NCBI RefSeq assembly: GCF_001949145.1
Contig: NW_019091706.1
Location: 115,280-174,858 of the forward strand
Reading direction: 5' to 3'
Source: Acanthaster planci
Lineage: Eukaryota; Echinodermata; Asteroidea; Valvatida; Acanthasteridae
DNA length: 59,579 nucleotides
Part shown: one piece after another, positions 23,881 through 35,345 of the stretch
Layout of the letters: the number at the start of each line of letters is the position of its first letter
How positions within the stretch are numbered: the stretch's first letter is position 1
The notes under the pieces: model-generated
What the model saw: only the letters and a program-made list of their open reading frames with translations
What the model was told of the DNA's origin: nothing
Databases searched by the model: none
Made by a program: the position numbers and the translations under genes

Positions 23881-26800
23881 CTAAAGTCTGGCCTGGCCAA
23901 TCACAATCCGTCGCATGACGTCCTTATCCAAAGGCACGTAGGTCTTCTTTTCCACGTCCAGAAAGTACAGAGGGTCGGAGATGATGTTCACATCAAATCC
24001 CTCTTTGGCCAGGTTGGACTTTTGGTGCTTAAAGGTCGTTGTCGTCAAGATCTCCTCGGTGATACGGAGGAATTTGGGGCATGCGTAGAGGGGCAGAGCC
24101 TTGGTGACGTGATCATACAAGCTCTTGGGATCGAATTCGACGTCTTTTTTAAGCCTTACGGCTGCCATACCTGCCTTACCCTCCTTCCCTAAATAGGTAA
24201 AAAAAAACCAACTCTGATTAGAAACTGAGAAGGCTCGAATTCTTTAATAGAAAAACACGAAATTAATTCCCACGTTCCTAAGAAATAAACGACAAATCTG
24301 CCGAGCTCAAATGTTTGGGAGTTGCGTTTTTTAAAGCAGATTTACAACCTTTGGGACTCGAACTCAACGGCAATGGCATTCCAGCTTGTGGCCTGGCATA
24401 TTTCCTGCAATTTTTCTACCGCGATACTTGGCAAGCTTAATGGAAACTGTAACAGAAAGTATAACGTCGCATGCAAAACGTCTCATTTGGTCTCTCGTTT
24501 AGTTTGCTCTTCTTGAATGAATAAATCGCGTTGTTACAGAAACCCTGGTATATTGATCAAAAAGTCAAGAATTTTATGTTCCGTTTCGATCTACCGATTG
24601 ACCTAGGGTAATTATCCATTTTACGAAACTACAATGTCCATCCGGCTTTTTAATTCATGTGGCTCTGGAAACTGAAATTTCACCGAAGTCCTTTTAATAG
24701 CGAAGCTCACAAAGCTTTGAAGCTCAAAATATCGAATTTAAGTACCTTCTTCCGTTCAGGTAAAACGTTTTCATGATGTCCATTATTTGCATATTACCTG
24801 GAACAACGACGCCATACACATTGCTCTCCATAATGGCGGGAAATATACCCATGATTTCGGCGACCTCAGTAGTTGAAACGTTCTCCCCTTTCCATCTGGA
24901 AAACACATATATGTGACAAAACCAAAAAAACCCCAAAAGTTACACATCTATCAAAATGTTAAAACATAGCTAAAGGTTCGGTTGCGTTGAGTTAGGCATG
25001 ATGACAAAGGTTTGTCGGGTAAAAATCCACAAGCATTTCATGTAGAAAATATAGGTATGTGAAACTTCTAGCCTACTCGATGAATATTAATTTATTTTCA
25101 TTTTAAAAATAATAGGGCGTTCGCATATTTAAAAGACTTTACACTAATAAATTCACAATCATGCCCGCATGCGCGCAAATGGCCTTGGCGACAAGAAGTG
25201 TGAGCGGGCCATTGAACATGTACAGAGGTACGACTTCAATGATCATTTTCTCTCAGGTTTTCTGGCTTTGTTCAGTTTTTTCCCAGGAAAATCCCATTAA
25301 ATCGTGTTTGCTATTAGTTTCTAATGGAAGTGCATAATTGTGAATTTATTAGTGAAGGGATCTATTGTTTAAACTAAATGACAATACATCTGATTACAAA
25401 TTGTTCGGATAAGAGAAACTTATGTAATGACTAGTGACCACGTAGTGTACATACATACCTAAAATAATGCTTACTTCAACATTTTGGCATCTTAACTCTT
25501 TCACACACACAGGAAAAGTGAGCACCCAGAGTAAAAGTCTACTAAAGAGGAAGTACAAGAAATGAGCGTCTCCCTAGGGATCCCTCCTCCCGCTAGATAT
25601 GAGAGCTCTTACCTAAAGGTGTCGCCGAGTCTGTCCTTGAAATACAAATAACCCTCCTTGTCAACCATCATCAGATCGCCGCTGTTGTAGTACACGTCTC
25701 CCACCTTCTTGACATTCCGGACCAGTTTCTTCTCGTTCGTTTTCTTGTCGGCCATGTAGCCGTCAAAATGGATCCGCTGATCCACCTTGACTACGAAGAG
25801 ACCTGTCTCACCTGGTATAAGAAGTAAATTGAGACGTTGAAAGGCGTCTCTTTCTTTGTCATGGAGCGACTGAAATTAAGCTCCGCTCGCGAGAACTATT
25901 TTCTACGTTCTTTGCCCAATGCCGAGAACCAAGTGAATCACTTAACTGTTGGACAAAAACATCAAAACGCTGGTTGAAAAAGTACAAAATAACATTTTCT
26001 ACAACCATTGCGTAAAATGAGTCAAGTTTGCTCATATATCAGGAGAGAATCAACGCGGATGAGTAGATCTGCTAGGCCAACAGTTCAGCGATTCACCTGA
26101 TACCAAACGTTGGGCCAAAAATGTCTCTGGATCCATTATAAGCATTCAGTGTCAAACCCAAATCAAGAGACCCCATATTTTTGTCCTCAGATTGTAAGCA
26201 ATCGACAATCACCAATACTATTAAGTCAATATTGAACTTACCCCAGTTAACTTTAAACTCTGACTTAAGAAAGCTGGCAAATTAGTTTTACCAGCTGCTT
26301 GAGAAAACCCAGAACTTACCGGGACTATAACTCTAAAGTAGGGCCAACTGACACCTGACCTTTATACCGCACTGCCATTGGTCACAAAAGTTCTCAACAT
26401 GTCTTGGTCACCTTAGAAATGCAGTCATTTCTGCCTCCCCGGGCAAACGAAGTCTGCCACCGACTGACCTGGCTCAGCTATGATACACTTCCCGTTGGCA
26501 TCACGGATAGGCTCAGCCGTCTCGATGTCGCACTTGACAATCTCGATGATGTTAAGTACGGCCTGAACATTCACACAGAGAATCCAATGGAAAACAGCAA
26601 TATTATAACACTTTGCTCGGGAAGTTCCTTCGTGGGGTCATCCCTCATGACAATTTCCACTATCGATGTCAAGTAGTTTGAGAAAACACCCGTTGGCATA
26701 AAACTAATACTTTACACTGCAAAAACCAACGCCCATTATGAACACGTTTTTGCGAATTGCAAACATGTAACCGTTTAAAATTTGACAACGTTTTGGAAAT

Positions 26801-29800
26801 AAACGTGTTCGGCGTTAACAAAGTGTTATCGCCCAATAAACGTGGTTTTGGGCCTTCACCCAAATGTGTCTGTAGGTCAAAATGTATTAACACTTCAACA
26901 AGTCTCGTCTTTGTAAGAAATAAACATTGCAAAGTATTCCGTTTTGGATTATTGAAACCACAACGCGTTCATAAAGTGTGACCAGGAAGTCGTTCTAAAG
27001 CACCAACGCTTTATAGTGTAGATGCAATTGAAGTGACAGAGCGCACATTGCAAGGACACAACGAAACTCTTTTGTTTGGTGAAAAGTCTTGACAAAAAAA
27101 TGAAACTAAGTAGGGCCTACCTTCATGAGACCTCCAAATCGGCCCACACTGCCGACTTTATCCTCCGTGTTGACAATCATAAAGGGACTTTCCGTAGCTC
27201 CGTACTGCTCATAAATCTGACCGACGTTGAAACGTTTCTGAAAGTCCTCCCAAACGTCTGGTCGTAATCCAAGGCCAATGGCGCATTTAATCTTTAGTTC
27301 ACCATCGTTAGGACACTGCATATTAAACAAAATACTACTAGTATTAGAATATATGGTAACAAAAGGAAGGAAATTTTCACCTCGGTAAAATAAACCCTTG
27401 CAAAATACTAATTCCCCAAATTAAGGAATTACATGTTGAGGAAGGCTCCTTTTCACGGTTGTGCTTTGCTTCTGCTAATCAGAATTAGATTAGAAATAAA
27501 TTATCATTGTTCATTGTAGGCCGGGAGAAAAACAATAAACTCGTGAGACAAAGGTGGGGTGAAATTTCCAAATTCTTTTTTCTTATTGAGGGTAAATAAA
27601 GGCAAATTCCTAGCCAACTGTTGTGGATTTAGATACAAACCCCCAAAAGGCCATAAAGGAGAATGTGCAAATAATTGTCTCACATTATAATTTATTCCTA
27701 AAAAAGCAGGCTCACATGCAAATACTTTTTACCTTTTTACTGAAATCAGAGTACATGTACTCAAACCCATCGTTATTTTTCAAACTAGTGCAACTGTTGT
27801 CACTTTCCACGAAGCTCAGGTCATGATTAACCGATCTATCATTCCAAATATTTTGAAGCGCCAGTGACGACGAAGAGTCACAAGTGAGTCGTAACATGAC
27901 AGCTCTTGATATCTAAGGTCAAAGCATCTCAATGCCTATACTTTTTCCAGTCATCCCAGCATGTGCCGAGTCTCCATTATCCTTACCGGTGGTTGTGCTA
28001 GAAGATAGCGACAGATCTCCCCGATGTATAAAATGACATTGGCTTGGTACTTGCGAACCTCGTCCCAAAATATCTTGGGAGAGAACGTGCTAAGCGCAAC
28101 AGTGCATCCTGTAGAAATACCAGAAGATACAACGCTCTCAAAATGCGTCCATGCTTGTAGTTAAAAGAATGTCTCGTGTCATGGCATGTTTCGGCACAGG
28201 TTACAGGGCAAGAGCGCTAAAATCGACTCTCTTGCCCCGTGTGCTCCTGGCTCAGAATTTGGTGAAGACCAAAAATGGTGTGTGTTGCTGCAAACTACGA
28301 CTGAATCTGTGAAGTGATCCTCTGAAGTCTTTCCTGCACGATCGATCCTGTACATAACGTCAGTTTAACAAGTTTAAATGCTTGATGTTGTAAACTCAAG
28401 GCACAATGCGGAATGATCGAAACTATTTCGAAATCATCAATTCTAATTGTACATGTATAAAGTCTAGTTACATTTTTATGATATTGTGTATTTTGTATAG
28501 TTGTACTGCGCATTTGAACTGATGTGGAATTTTCGCAATATGAATAAATCTTTATTATTTATCATTATTATTAGATCAAAAGACCATATCACTCTCCTGT
28601 ATCGATCAAAATTGTAACATCTGCTTGTAAATACTCATGTATTGTTCTATCATCAGGTTATAAGAACATATTTTTTAACATTTACAGAAACATGAAGTGC
28701 ATTTCTCAAGGATACCGTTCAATTGTCTCACCTGTTACTATGCTAGTCAAAAGGCCCATGCTAAACCCAAAGATGTGATACAACGGCAGTGTGACATAAA
28801 ATATATCCGAACCCTCTAAATGGCCCATTGATGACATGATAAAACTAGCAGCACACGACCGATAGTGCGACACCTTGGCTGCCTTCGGGAAACCTGCATG
28901 TGAAAACAATAACGAATTAATCAAATCGTCAGTTATTGGTCTTAAAAGGTTTAGATCATTGTAAAATTGACGATCAAAGTCCCAGTTTGACGATATATTC
29001 GCAGCTCATGGACTACCCGATGGGGACAATCCTGTCAACACTTTGAAGGATAATAAGAATGTTAGAGAGCGTAAGTCATACAACGCCTCTACCATCATTG
29101 CTCCTATAGCCGCCTGGATGGGTGGAATCTAACTCAGCAGACAGCTTTCCGCCCTGAGCAGGAGCACACTCTTATCGGCTGAAAAAAAGTCGCGTTGGTC
29201 GGAAGTGTTCATGTTGTTGGCAACAATGCGACTGCATTGCTTGCGAATCACAGTTATTCGTTCACCAGCGATGTAGTTACTACCAAGGGAGCCTGCGATC
29301 TCCGTTGGTTGAAAACTTGCGCCCTCTCTTGGTCCAGTATGAAGCCCATTAGTTACGAGCCAATTTGTTCTTTTGTGAATAGAGATATATTTTCAGGACT
29401 GAGCAAACCGCATAATTAACAGTAGGAAATACACAAAATCATTGCACTTAAAATTTGTCAATGTAACCTTGCCACAGGACAGATGTGACAAACAAAATCA
29501 AGGGATAACGAACATTTAAACGGAATACTCACGTCGTGGCGAATGACGGATTTTGTCTCCTAGCAACGATGGATGAACACTTTGAAAATATCCAATGCAT
29601 GGGTTACGGTCGCAGCGAATACTACCTCTTGTCCATCACACAGGTAACGGTAAGATATCAACAAATCCCATTAAGAGACTCTTTAGCTGTAACTTGCAAT
29701 GAGGTGGGGTACCTTCTATGGAGGCCCGTTTAGTGTCTTATTATGAGGAAGCGGTTGTGTTAAGGATTGCTATATTGTTCATGTACATTATCGCTTTGCA

Positions 29801-31737
29801 TAATACAAGCGAGTTCGTTTTCATAAAGTTGTCAAAAGAGCCTGAAAGTTGACCCTGACGGCCCACTTCTAGAACCCTTGAATAGGAAAAATAACGCGCA
29901 GAATTTTAGAATTTGGATTTCTGTAAAGTTCGTTTACTTCTCTAAGAAAAAATGATCGTCTCTTAGGAAAGCCTTTATAACATTTATTATCATATTAATT
30001 TATAGAAACTGAAGAATTACCAGACCTGAAAGAGAAAAATCCTGCCAAAATTTCACCTCTCACTTCCAAAATCTAACATACACGAAGACCTGCGCCATTC
30101 GGTGGTCTCGTAGTCTACAGACGAACCATTACGAAGTTATACTTCATGGAAGTCTTTTGGTAAAATTTTAACTTAAAAACAGATCAACGAGATATTATAG
30201 TCAAATATGCCTTAAAGTCAGCTGTACCCTACCTGTTGTTCCAGAGGTGAATATATACACAGACGGGTCCCTGATGCTGATTCCTGCACGAGTGCTCTTA
30301 GGGATTGGATCGCTGCGCTCATTCCACGTGTTGACCAGTGTCATTCCCGACGGCAGGGGGCGCTCGGTGACCTTTCCCAGAACCCACACCTTGATTCCAA
30401 GGTCTTGAATTTCTGGCATGATGGTCTCCAGTTCCTTCAAGAGCCAGGTGTCTGTAAAAAAAATAAGTATTTCTTTCGTGCAGTTAAAAAACGATCCTTG
30501 TTGGTTCGAAGCATTATCAGAAAAGTTGATTGGGCCATTTGATCATGTGACCGCTGCATGCATATCATTTACAGCATGTGCAAGGTGTAAAAGAAGCTAC
30601 ATTGAGATTTCTTTAATAACAAGCTACAAAACAATCTTTGGGAATTAGTTAACCTCATTTTCGATTGATTCTTCACTATTTTTTACTAATATATTTGCTG
30701 CGTTTTTGTATTTACGTCATTAAAATTCCTATATTCAGGAGCAAATCTGTGACGTCATCTAAGGAAGGAAACCTCAATGTTACACTGGATTTGTGCACAA
30801 AATATTTCCTGTATTTTTCTCACATTTGCAGGCCTAGGCTATTCTTTGGTTAGTTACTAGTGTATAATTATACAGCAATGAGCCATCAGGCATTTCTTTC
30901 TCAAAGTCGGTTTCAGTGAGTAAATTCTGCGTTCCCAATTCCAATAGAAAAACCAATAAGCTAAACCTCGGGTAACATCACAGCAATGCCTCAATTATGT
31001 TGTCCAAGAAAGCATGAATATTTTAAACTAATTTTTAAAGCCCACTGTTCAATGCATTTTAAGCCATAGGGATGTAAATTTTTTCATAAATTGACAGAGG
31101 ATAAACTTGCAGAAAAATTTGTGTCTCAGAAAAATTCATTGCAGTTACACTTTAAATATTCCATGCTTTATCAAATAAATTGTTACATGCACTGTGACCT
31201 ATCGCTCATTTTGCTCATTTCTCAATTACCTTTCCCGCAGATGATAGCTTTGATCTTACATGCCTTCATGCAGTGTAGTAAGGCCCGTCCTTTGAGGTTG
31301 TAGTTCAGAAAAGCCGTCTGTACTCCCAATTTGCTGAAGGCCAACCAGCTGACGATGAAGCCAGGCTCATTTAGCATTAGGATTGCTGCTGAGTCCTTAC
31401 AACTGAGGGCTCCATGCCTCATCACAAATCGAGCTAGCTTGTTTGCTTCCCCGTCCATATCTCCGTACGTGTACGTGTCATCACCGTAAAGCAGAAACGG
31501 CCTGTCTGGTGTCTCCTTCACGTGCAGCTCAAAGAAATCCACAATGAAGAAGTTGTTTTCCTGTGCATGTTGTACACGTTTCATCACTTTGTAGCCTTTG
31601 TAGATTTTGACGACATCGTCAGCTAGGGTTGGCCCGTACTTCAAGCGAAGGTAAGCCAACCCTGCAGTGGGTAAACCAAGCGCTGTAGCCGCGGCCACAC
31701 GAGCCGCACGCTGGTAATTGGATCGTGGATCTGGCAT
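23881..31737 (-). CDS. Gene D: SLC27A/FATP2-like very-long-chain acyl-CoA synthetase, complete, inverted duplicate of gene C
   Basis: Minus-strand exons in transcript order: 31230-31737, 30233-30451, 28732-28893, 27987-28108, 27121-27315, 26469-26562, 25613-25811, 24798-24895, 23881-24188. Every exon has exactly the length of its gene C counterpart and all junctions are GT/AG in phase, giving 634 aa without a stop. Present: N-terminal hydrophobic segment, YIFTSGTTG then [42 protein letters not shown]-terminal TFKHQK and the terminal QARL. Start is the ATG complementary to 31735-31737, equivalent to gene C's. Exon 9 differs from gene C at 10 of 102 residues, and its last 43 residues are identical. 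Exons 6 and 7 differ more (VLNIIEIV for [15 protein letters not shown] for MYHFDGY), so the copies may differ in substrate. Introns contain insertions absent from C, for example 26715-27018. Function is inferred as for gene C. Confidence 0.92.
26715..27018. mobile_element. MITE in intron 5 of gene D
   Basis: Left end CACTGCAAAAACCAACGC and right end complement CACTATAAAGCGTTGG are imperfect inverted repeats flanked by TA on both sides. The end motif resembles the MITE at 4158-4366. The matching intron of gene C is only 266 bp (558 bp here) and lacks it, so it probably inserted into D after the duplication. Interior ORFs are incidental. Confidence 0.65.
28440..28576 (+). mobile_element. Retroelement 3' tail in gene D intron 3
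   Basis: The stretch ending CAATATGAATAAATCTTTATT followed by ATTTATCATTATTATTA has the look of a LINE or SINE 3' end with an AATAAA and an ATT microsatellite tail. The gene C counterpart of this intron lacks it. The family cannot be named and the 5' boundary is uncertain. Confidence 0.5.
29153..29340 (-). repeat. Dispersed repeat R1, copy 3 (gene D intron 2)
   Basis: Reads in reverse as copies 1 and 2: ends with CGCCCTCTCTTGGTCCAG and starts with GAGCAGGAGCACACTC. Aligns with 42424-42607 in the same orientation (GGCAACAATGCGACTG; CACCAGCGA). Confidence 0.7.
29825..30155 (+). repeat. Dispersed repeat R3, copy 1 (gene D intron 2)
   Basis: Aligns with 34668-34935 through GCCTGAAAGTTGACCC, GAATAGGAAAAA, GACCTGAAAGAGAAA, CTTCCAAAATCTAACATAC and GAAGACCT. 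AT-rich and non-coding; the class of element is unknown. Confidence 0.65.
30712..30860 (+). repeat. Dispersed repeat R4, copy 2 (gene D intron 1)
   Basis: Contains CCTATATTCAGGAGCAAATC, TGACGTCATCTAAGGAAGG and AATGTTACACTGG. These align with 9978-10095 (CATATTCATGAGCAAATTTG, TGATGTCACC) and 35148-35345 (TTGCCTATTCATGAGCAAAC, GTTGCACTGG). All three copies share one orientation. Confidence 0.6.
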
Positions 31738-33494
31738 TTTGAAAACCTCAAGCAAAAAGTCAGTCCGACAACTGGAAAGTGCCAAGTCTGGTCTCAGCAA
31801 AACAGCGATGTACGTGTACACTGGCGTGTTTCAATGTTCATGTGTTGTACAGTTGCTCTACGATACCTGCACAAAAGTGAATGACAAAACATTATTCTTT
31901 GGCCAGACGGCTTGTTTGCTCACCAGGCTATGAATATTGAACTTGTTCTAGTCTGTTGCTCTTCCACGTGCCACGTGCCACAATTGCACTCTGGAATTAT
32001 AATCATCCTCGGCAGGACTACAGAAGCCCTCAAAATTGAAAGCAGCAGAATGCTGAAACCCACAGAGCACACTGCATGCAGTTGAAGTGTTGCGGCTTTC
32101 AAACCCAGCATGGTTGAACGGGAATCCACACTGGCGATAAAGAACACTGATAATCAACAGAATGGTTTTGTGGAATAAGTAAATTTCAACTTTACAATAA
32201 AAATATGAAATGTTAAGGCGTTTTGACTCTAGCAGTCTTCCTCAAAGGCATAATTAGCCATTTTGCAGTATAGAAAGTCTCTGCTCAGATCGAAAGGTCA
32301 GACATTCTAAAGTATTTGTACATTTCAGGTCACAGTGTCAACTAGCAACTTCAGCAAACAATTTTTAGCAATTTTGTGTTTTACATTAAATAAAAAATTA
32401 TCAAAAGGGGCCACTTTACAAACAAACAAACGTAAGGTTTATCGATTGAATATTTTGATTATGTAAAGTTTATAGATGACAATAAACGTCCTGTCTCCTT
32501 CACACAATTGGAGTCCCATGATCTTTCAACTGTGGATTGTACTATGCACAGACAGCCAAGTGACTCTGCAACTGCTTAAAAAGTGTAATATCGGGTCCTT
32601 AATTAACCCTGGAGCACCTGCACCGTTTCACTCTACAGCCAGGTTAGTGGCACAAGCAACGTCTACCTTTACTCCGAAAATAACCTCCTGAGGATCTTTG
32701 TTCCCACGGTTAGATAGTAGAGGTGACAAGGGCTGTCCTCTAAAACGACTGTTACAAGTCTACGACCGTTTTGGGGGCGCGCATGATCATGGCTGGTCTA
32801 CTGATAAGATTATAAAATATGCATACCTCATCGAAAAACCACATTCTAACATTTTACTCTCTTGACCTCGGCAAAGGTGAGGAGCCGCCAGCACCTTTCC
32901 CATAATGGTGGGCACAACATTTTTTTTTTTCTGCTGGGAGTAGCTCGTGCCCAAAAAGTGGCGAGAAAGAGTTGAGAAGTAGGGCGAAGGTGGCAAATGT
33001 TCCATGCCCTTGCCCCACCTTCTCAAACGGGAACCTTGGCCTAGTCAACTCTGTCGTGTATACGGCGCCCGCTAGCTTCAGATTTTGGACCAGCTGTTCA
33101 TGCATGGAGTGTACCGCAATGTAAAGCGTGCAATCAACACGTGTACATGTATGTCAACAGTGTGGGTGCACCACATCTGCGAATTTGTTTCCAATAAAGC
33201 TTGCAGTTACCGTCTGCTCTCCTGCTACATGTGTAGTTTTTTGAGGTTTTCTTCTTGGTTATATGACATCCCAGTTTTTCCCATGAACTCTCTGGAAATT
33301 GGCATTGATCTAAAAACCAAAATGCTCTTCGAAAAAGCAAAACAAAAATTGGAAATAATGCTAATTAAAGAACTGATGGGCCTTTTTGTTGCTTTAAGAT
33401 TGGCATGCAAAGGAAATTTAACCGTTCAAGGAGGCATCGGATCAGTTGGCATACAGAGTAGGGAGGGAGTCGTCTGAATTGAATTTACTATGGC

Positions 33495-33695
33495 CATGTT
33501 TTGCCAAGGAATATAGAGCGGAAATGGACGCACTATTGAGGGTTTGCATGGCTGCCATCTTGCAGGCCGATGCGTTTGTTCCACAGGGTATGCTCCAAGG
33601 AGGTTTCCCGTGGAACAAAAGAACTGCCCTGCAAGATGGCTACAACGCAAAGCCTCTATATCTCTACCTGCCATCCCAGAGTGCCCTGCGTGCAC
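33495..33695. mobile_element. Foldback element, imperfect hairpin
   Basis: GCCATCTTGCAGG and TTTGTTCCAC on the left are answered by GTGGAACAAA and CCTGCAAGATGGC on the right, and further out CCATGTTTTGCCAAGGAATA is answered by a weaker block ending CCTGCCAT. The arms are about 80 bp around a spacer of about 25 bp. Overlapping frames on both strands arise from the palindrome. A MITE or foldback transposon relic is the likely origin. Confidence 0.65.
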
Positions 33696-34246
33696 CCAAA
33701 CTTATGGATATTTGTAGGGGGAAAATAAAATGATCGAATGTCCTCGTATTAAAGTGAGCCTCTGCAGAAAACTTGACTCCACAAAAGACCGCTTGAAAAT
33801 TTGCTCCTACTCATTCCACTGAACCAAACTGGAGTTTTGCCTGATTAAATCCAGGCCCTTGCTTCTGCCACTTAGCATGAACTTAAGTTCGAAAATTCAT
33901 ATCCTGTGCAAATGTGTAGGGTATATTACCGTAATTTTGTCTTTTTAAAATGTTAATTTTTTCCAGCTTTTCCTGACAAATGAGGGCGCTGTTGCTATGG
34001 TGTCATTGCAGGAAAACGACAGTTTATATTATACAGGGGCTTCCTGTTCAAAACTTTTCCACTGAAAATATCTGCAAGAACGCTTTGCTCAATGGCTATA
34101 CTGCCATTACGCTAAAACAGTAATAAATCCTTGATGGGCAAAAACATTCTAAAAATTAAAACGAAAAGAGGGTTAAATAGGGATGCATGTATACATTTTA
34201 TACAGGGACAGAATTAATTGAAAAGGCTCATTGGAATGGCCTGGTG

Positions 34247-34330
34247 CAGCGGCGTAGCCAGAATTCTGAGCATGGGAGGCGAGCAGGGGGCTTTATGCTA
34301 AAGGGGGGGTGACTGGTAGCTGAGTTGGAT
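34247..34330 (+). mobile_element. hAT-like terminal fragment (CAGCGGCGTAGCCAG)
   Basis: CAGCGGCGTAGCCAGAATT followed by a G-rich tract is the usual left end of one group of animal hAT MITEs, similar to 44041 and 58647. I did not find a matching right end, so only a fragment is called. Confidence 0.45.
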
Positions 34331-34667
34331 TAGCAATTTGTGTAAAGCCTAATCAATAATGGCATCCCCAGGACTAGGAACGTGGGTTCGATTTTTTTTC
34401 CGTTTCCGAAATGCAAGGGGGGATGACTTTTCATGGGGAGGGTTCGTTCTTTTGTTCATTCTTGGGTCAGAATTAATAGGGTAAACATTGAATGTATTAT
34501 GTTTTTGGAATGGTTACGTATTTACGAAACCTTTAAGTTTCTAATTAAGTGTCCGCTAACCTTATCGAGCTTGCAGTTAACCACGCCCGTATACGATAAT
34601 TACCTCGAACCTTCCTAAGGAAAAAAATTACACTGCCCGGAAAATATTCTCACGGCTATTATATAGA

Positions 34668-34935
34668 GCCTGAATGTTGACCCCGATAAAATTTTCGAAT
34701 AGGAAAAAATATCTTGCAATAATTTAGAATCCGCAATTTTTTCGTTCGTATACTTCTGAAAAAGAATAAAATATTTGTTAGCATACTAATTAATCAGCAA
34801 AATTAGCTGACCTGAAAGAGAAATAGTTTTTTTTCCAAAATGACTTCTCACTCCAAAAATCTAAGATACATGAAGACCTCTAGTGCATTTCGGTGTTCTC
34901 GTGCGCAGGTGAACAGTTATGAGATTCTATTTGAT
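34668..34935 (+). repeat. Dispersed repeat R3, copy 2
   Basis: Aligns with 29825-30155: GCCTGAATGTTGACCCC, GAATAGGAAAAAATA, GACCTGAAAGAGAAATAG and CATGAAGACCTC. Intergenic here, intronic in the other copy. Confidence 0.65.
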
Positions 34936-35147
34936 GATAATCTTTCAGTGAGAGCTAAAACAAAAACTCACCAAAATACTCTAATAATTATTTTACAGTT
35001 CATAAAGAAATAAACTGAAAGGGACCATTAGAAATATTTTACTTAAATTTACTAAAATCCTTGAAATCGCAACTTTCGTTTTCAATTAACACAATTTTTA
35101 ATAATTGTTTTACTCTTGTTACCCATATTTTGGAGCTTTTCCGGTTT

Positions 35148-35345
35148 TTATGCTAATGGCATTTGCCTATTCATGAGCAAACTATGATGTCATCCAAGGT
35201 ACTGAATCTCAGTGTTGCACTGGTTATACACAAAGAATTTCTAGACTTTTGAAACACCGCTATCAAGATTTCATTTCCTTTGACAATTTATTCTCGTGGA
35301 AGAATATCACTATAAGCCAGTGAGCAATCTTTTATTCAGAAATGT
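35148..35345 (+). repeat. Dispersed repeat R4, copy 3
   Basis: TATGCTAATGGCATTTGCC, TATTCATGAGCAAACTATGA and CATCCAAGG align with 9978-10095 and 30712-30860. It follows R3 copy 2 by about 210 bp, and in gene D an R4 copy also lies downstream of R3, so R3 and R4 may be parts of one longer element. Confidence 0.55.

Noticed and set aside
33085-33477. 130-aa plus-strand open frame as a gene
   Set aside because: No recognisable domain, no splice partners, and the following frames are explained by the foldback element at 33495-33695.
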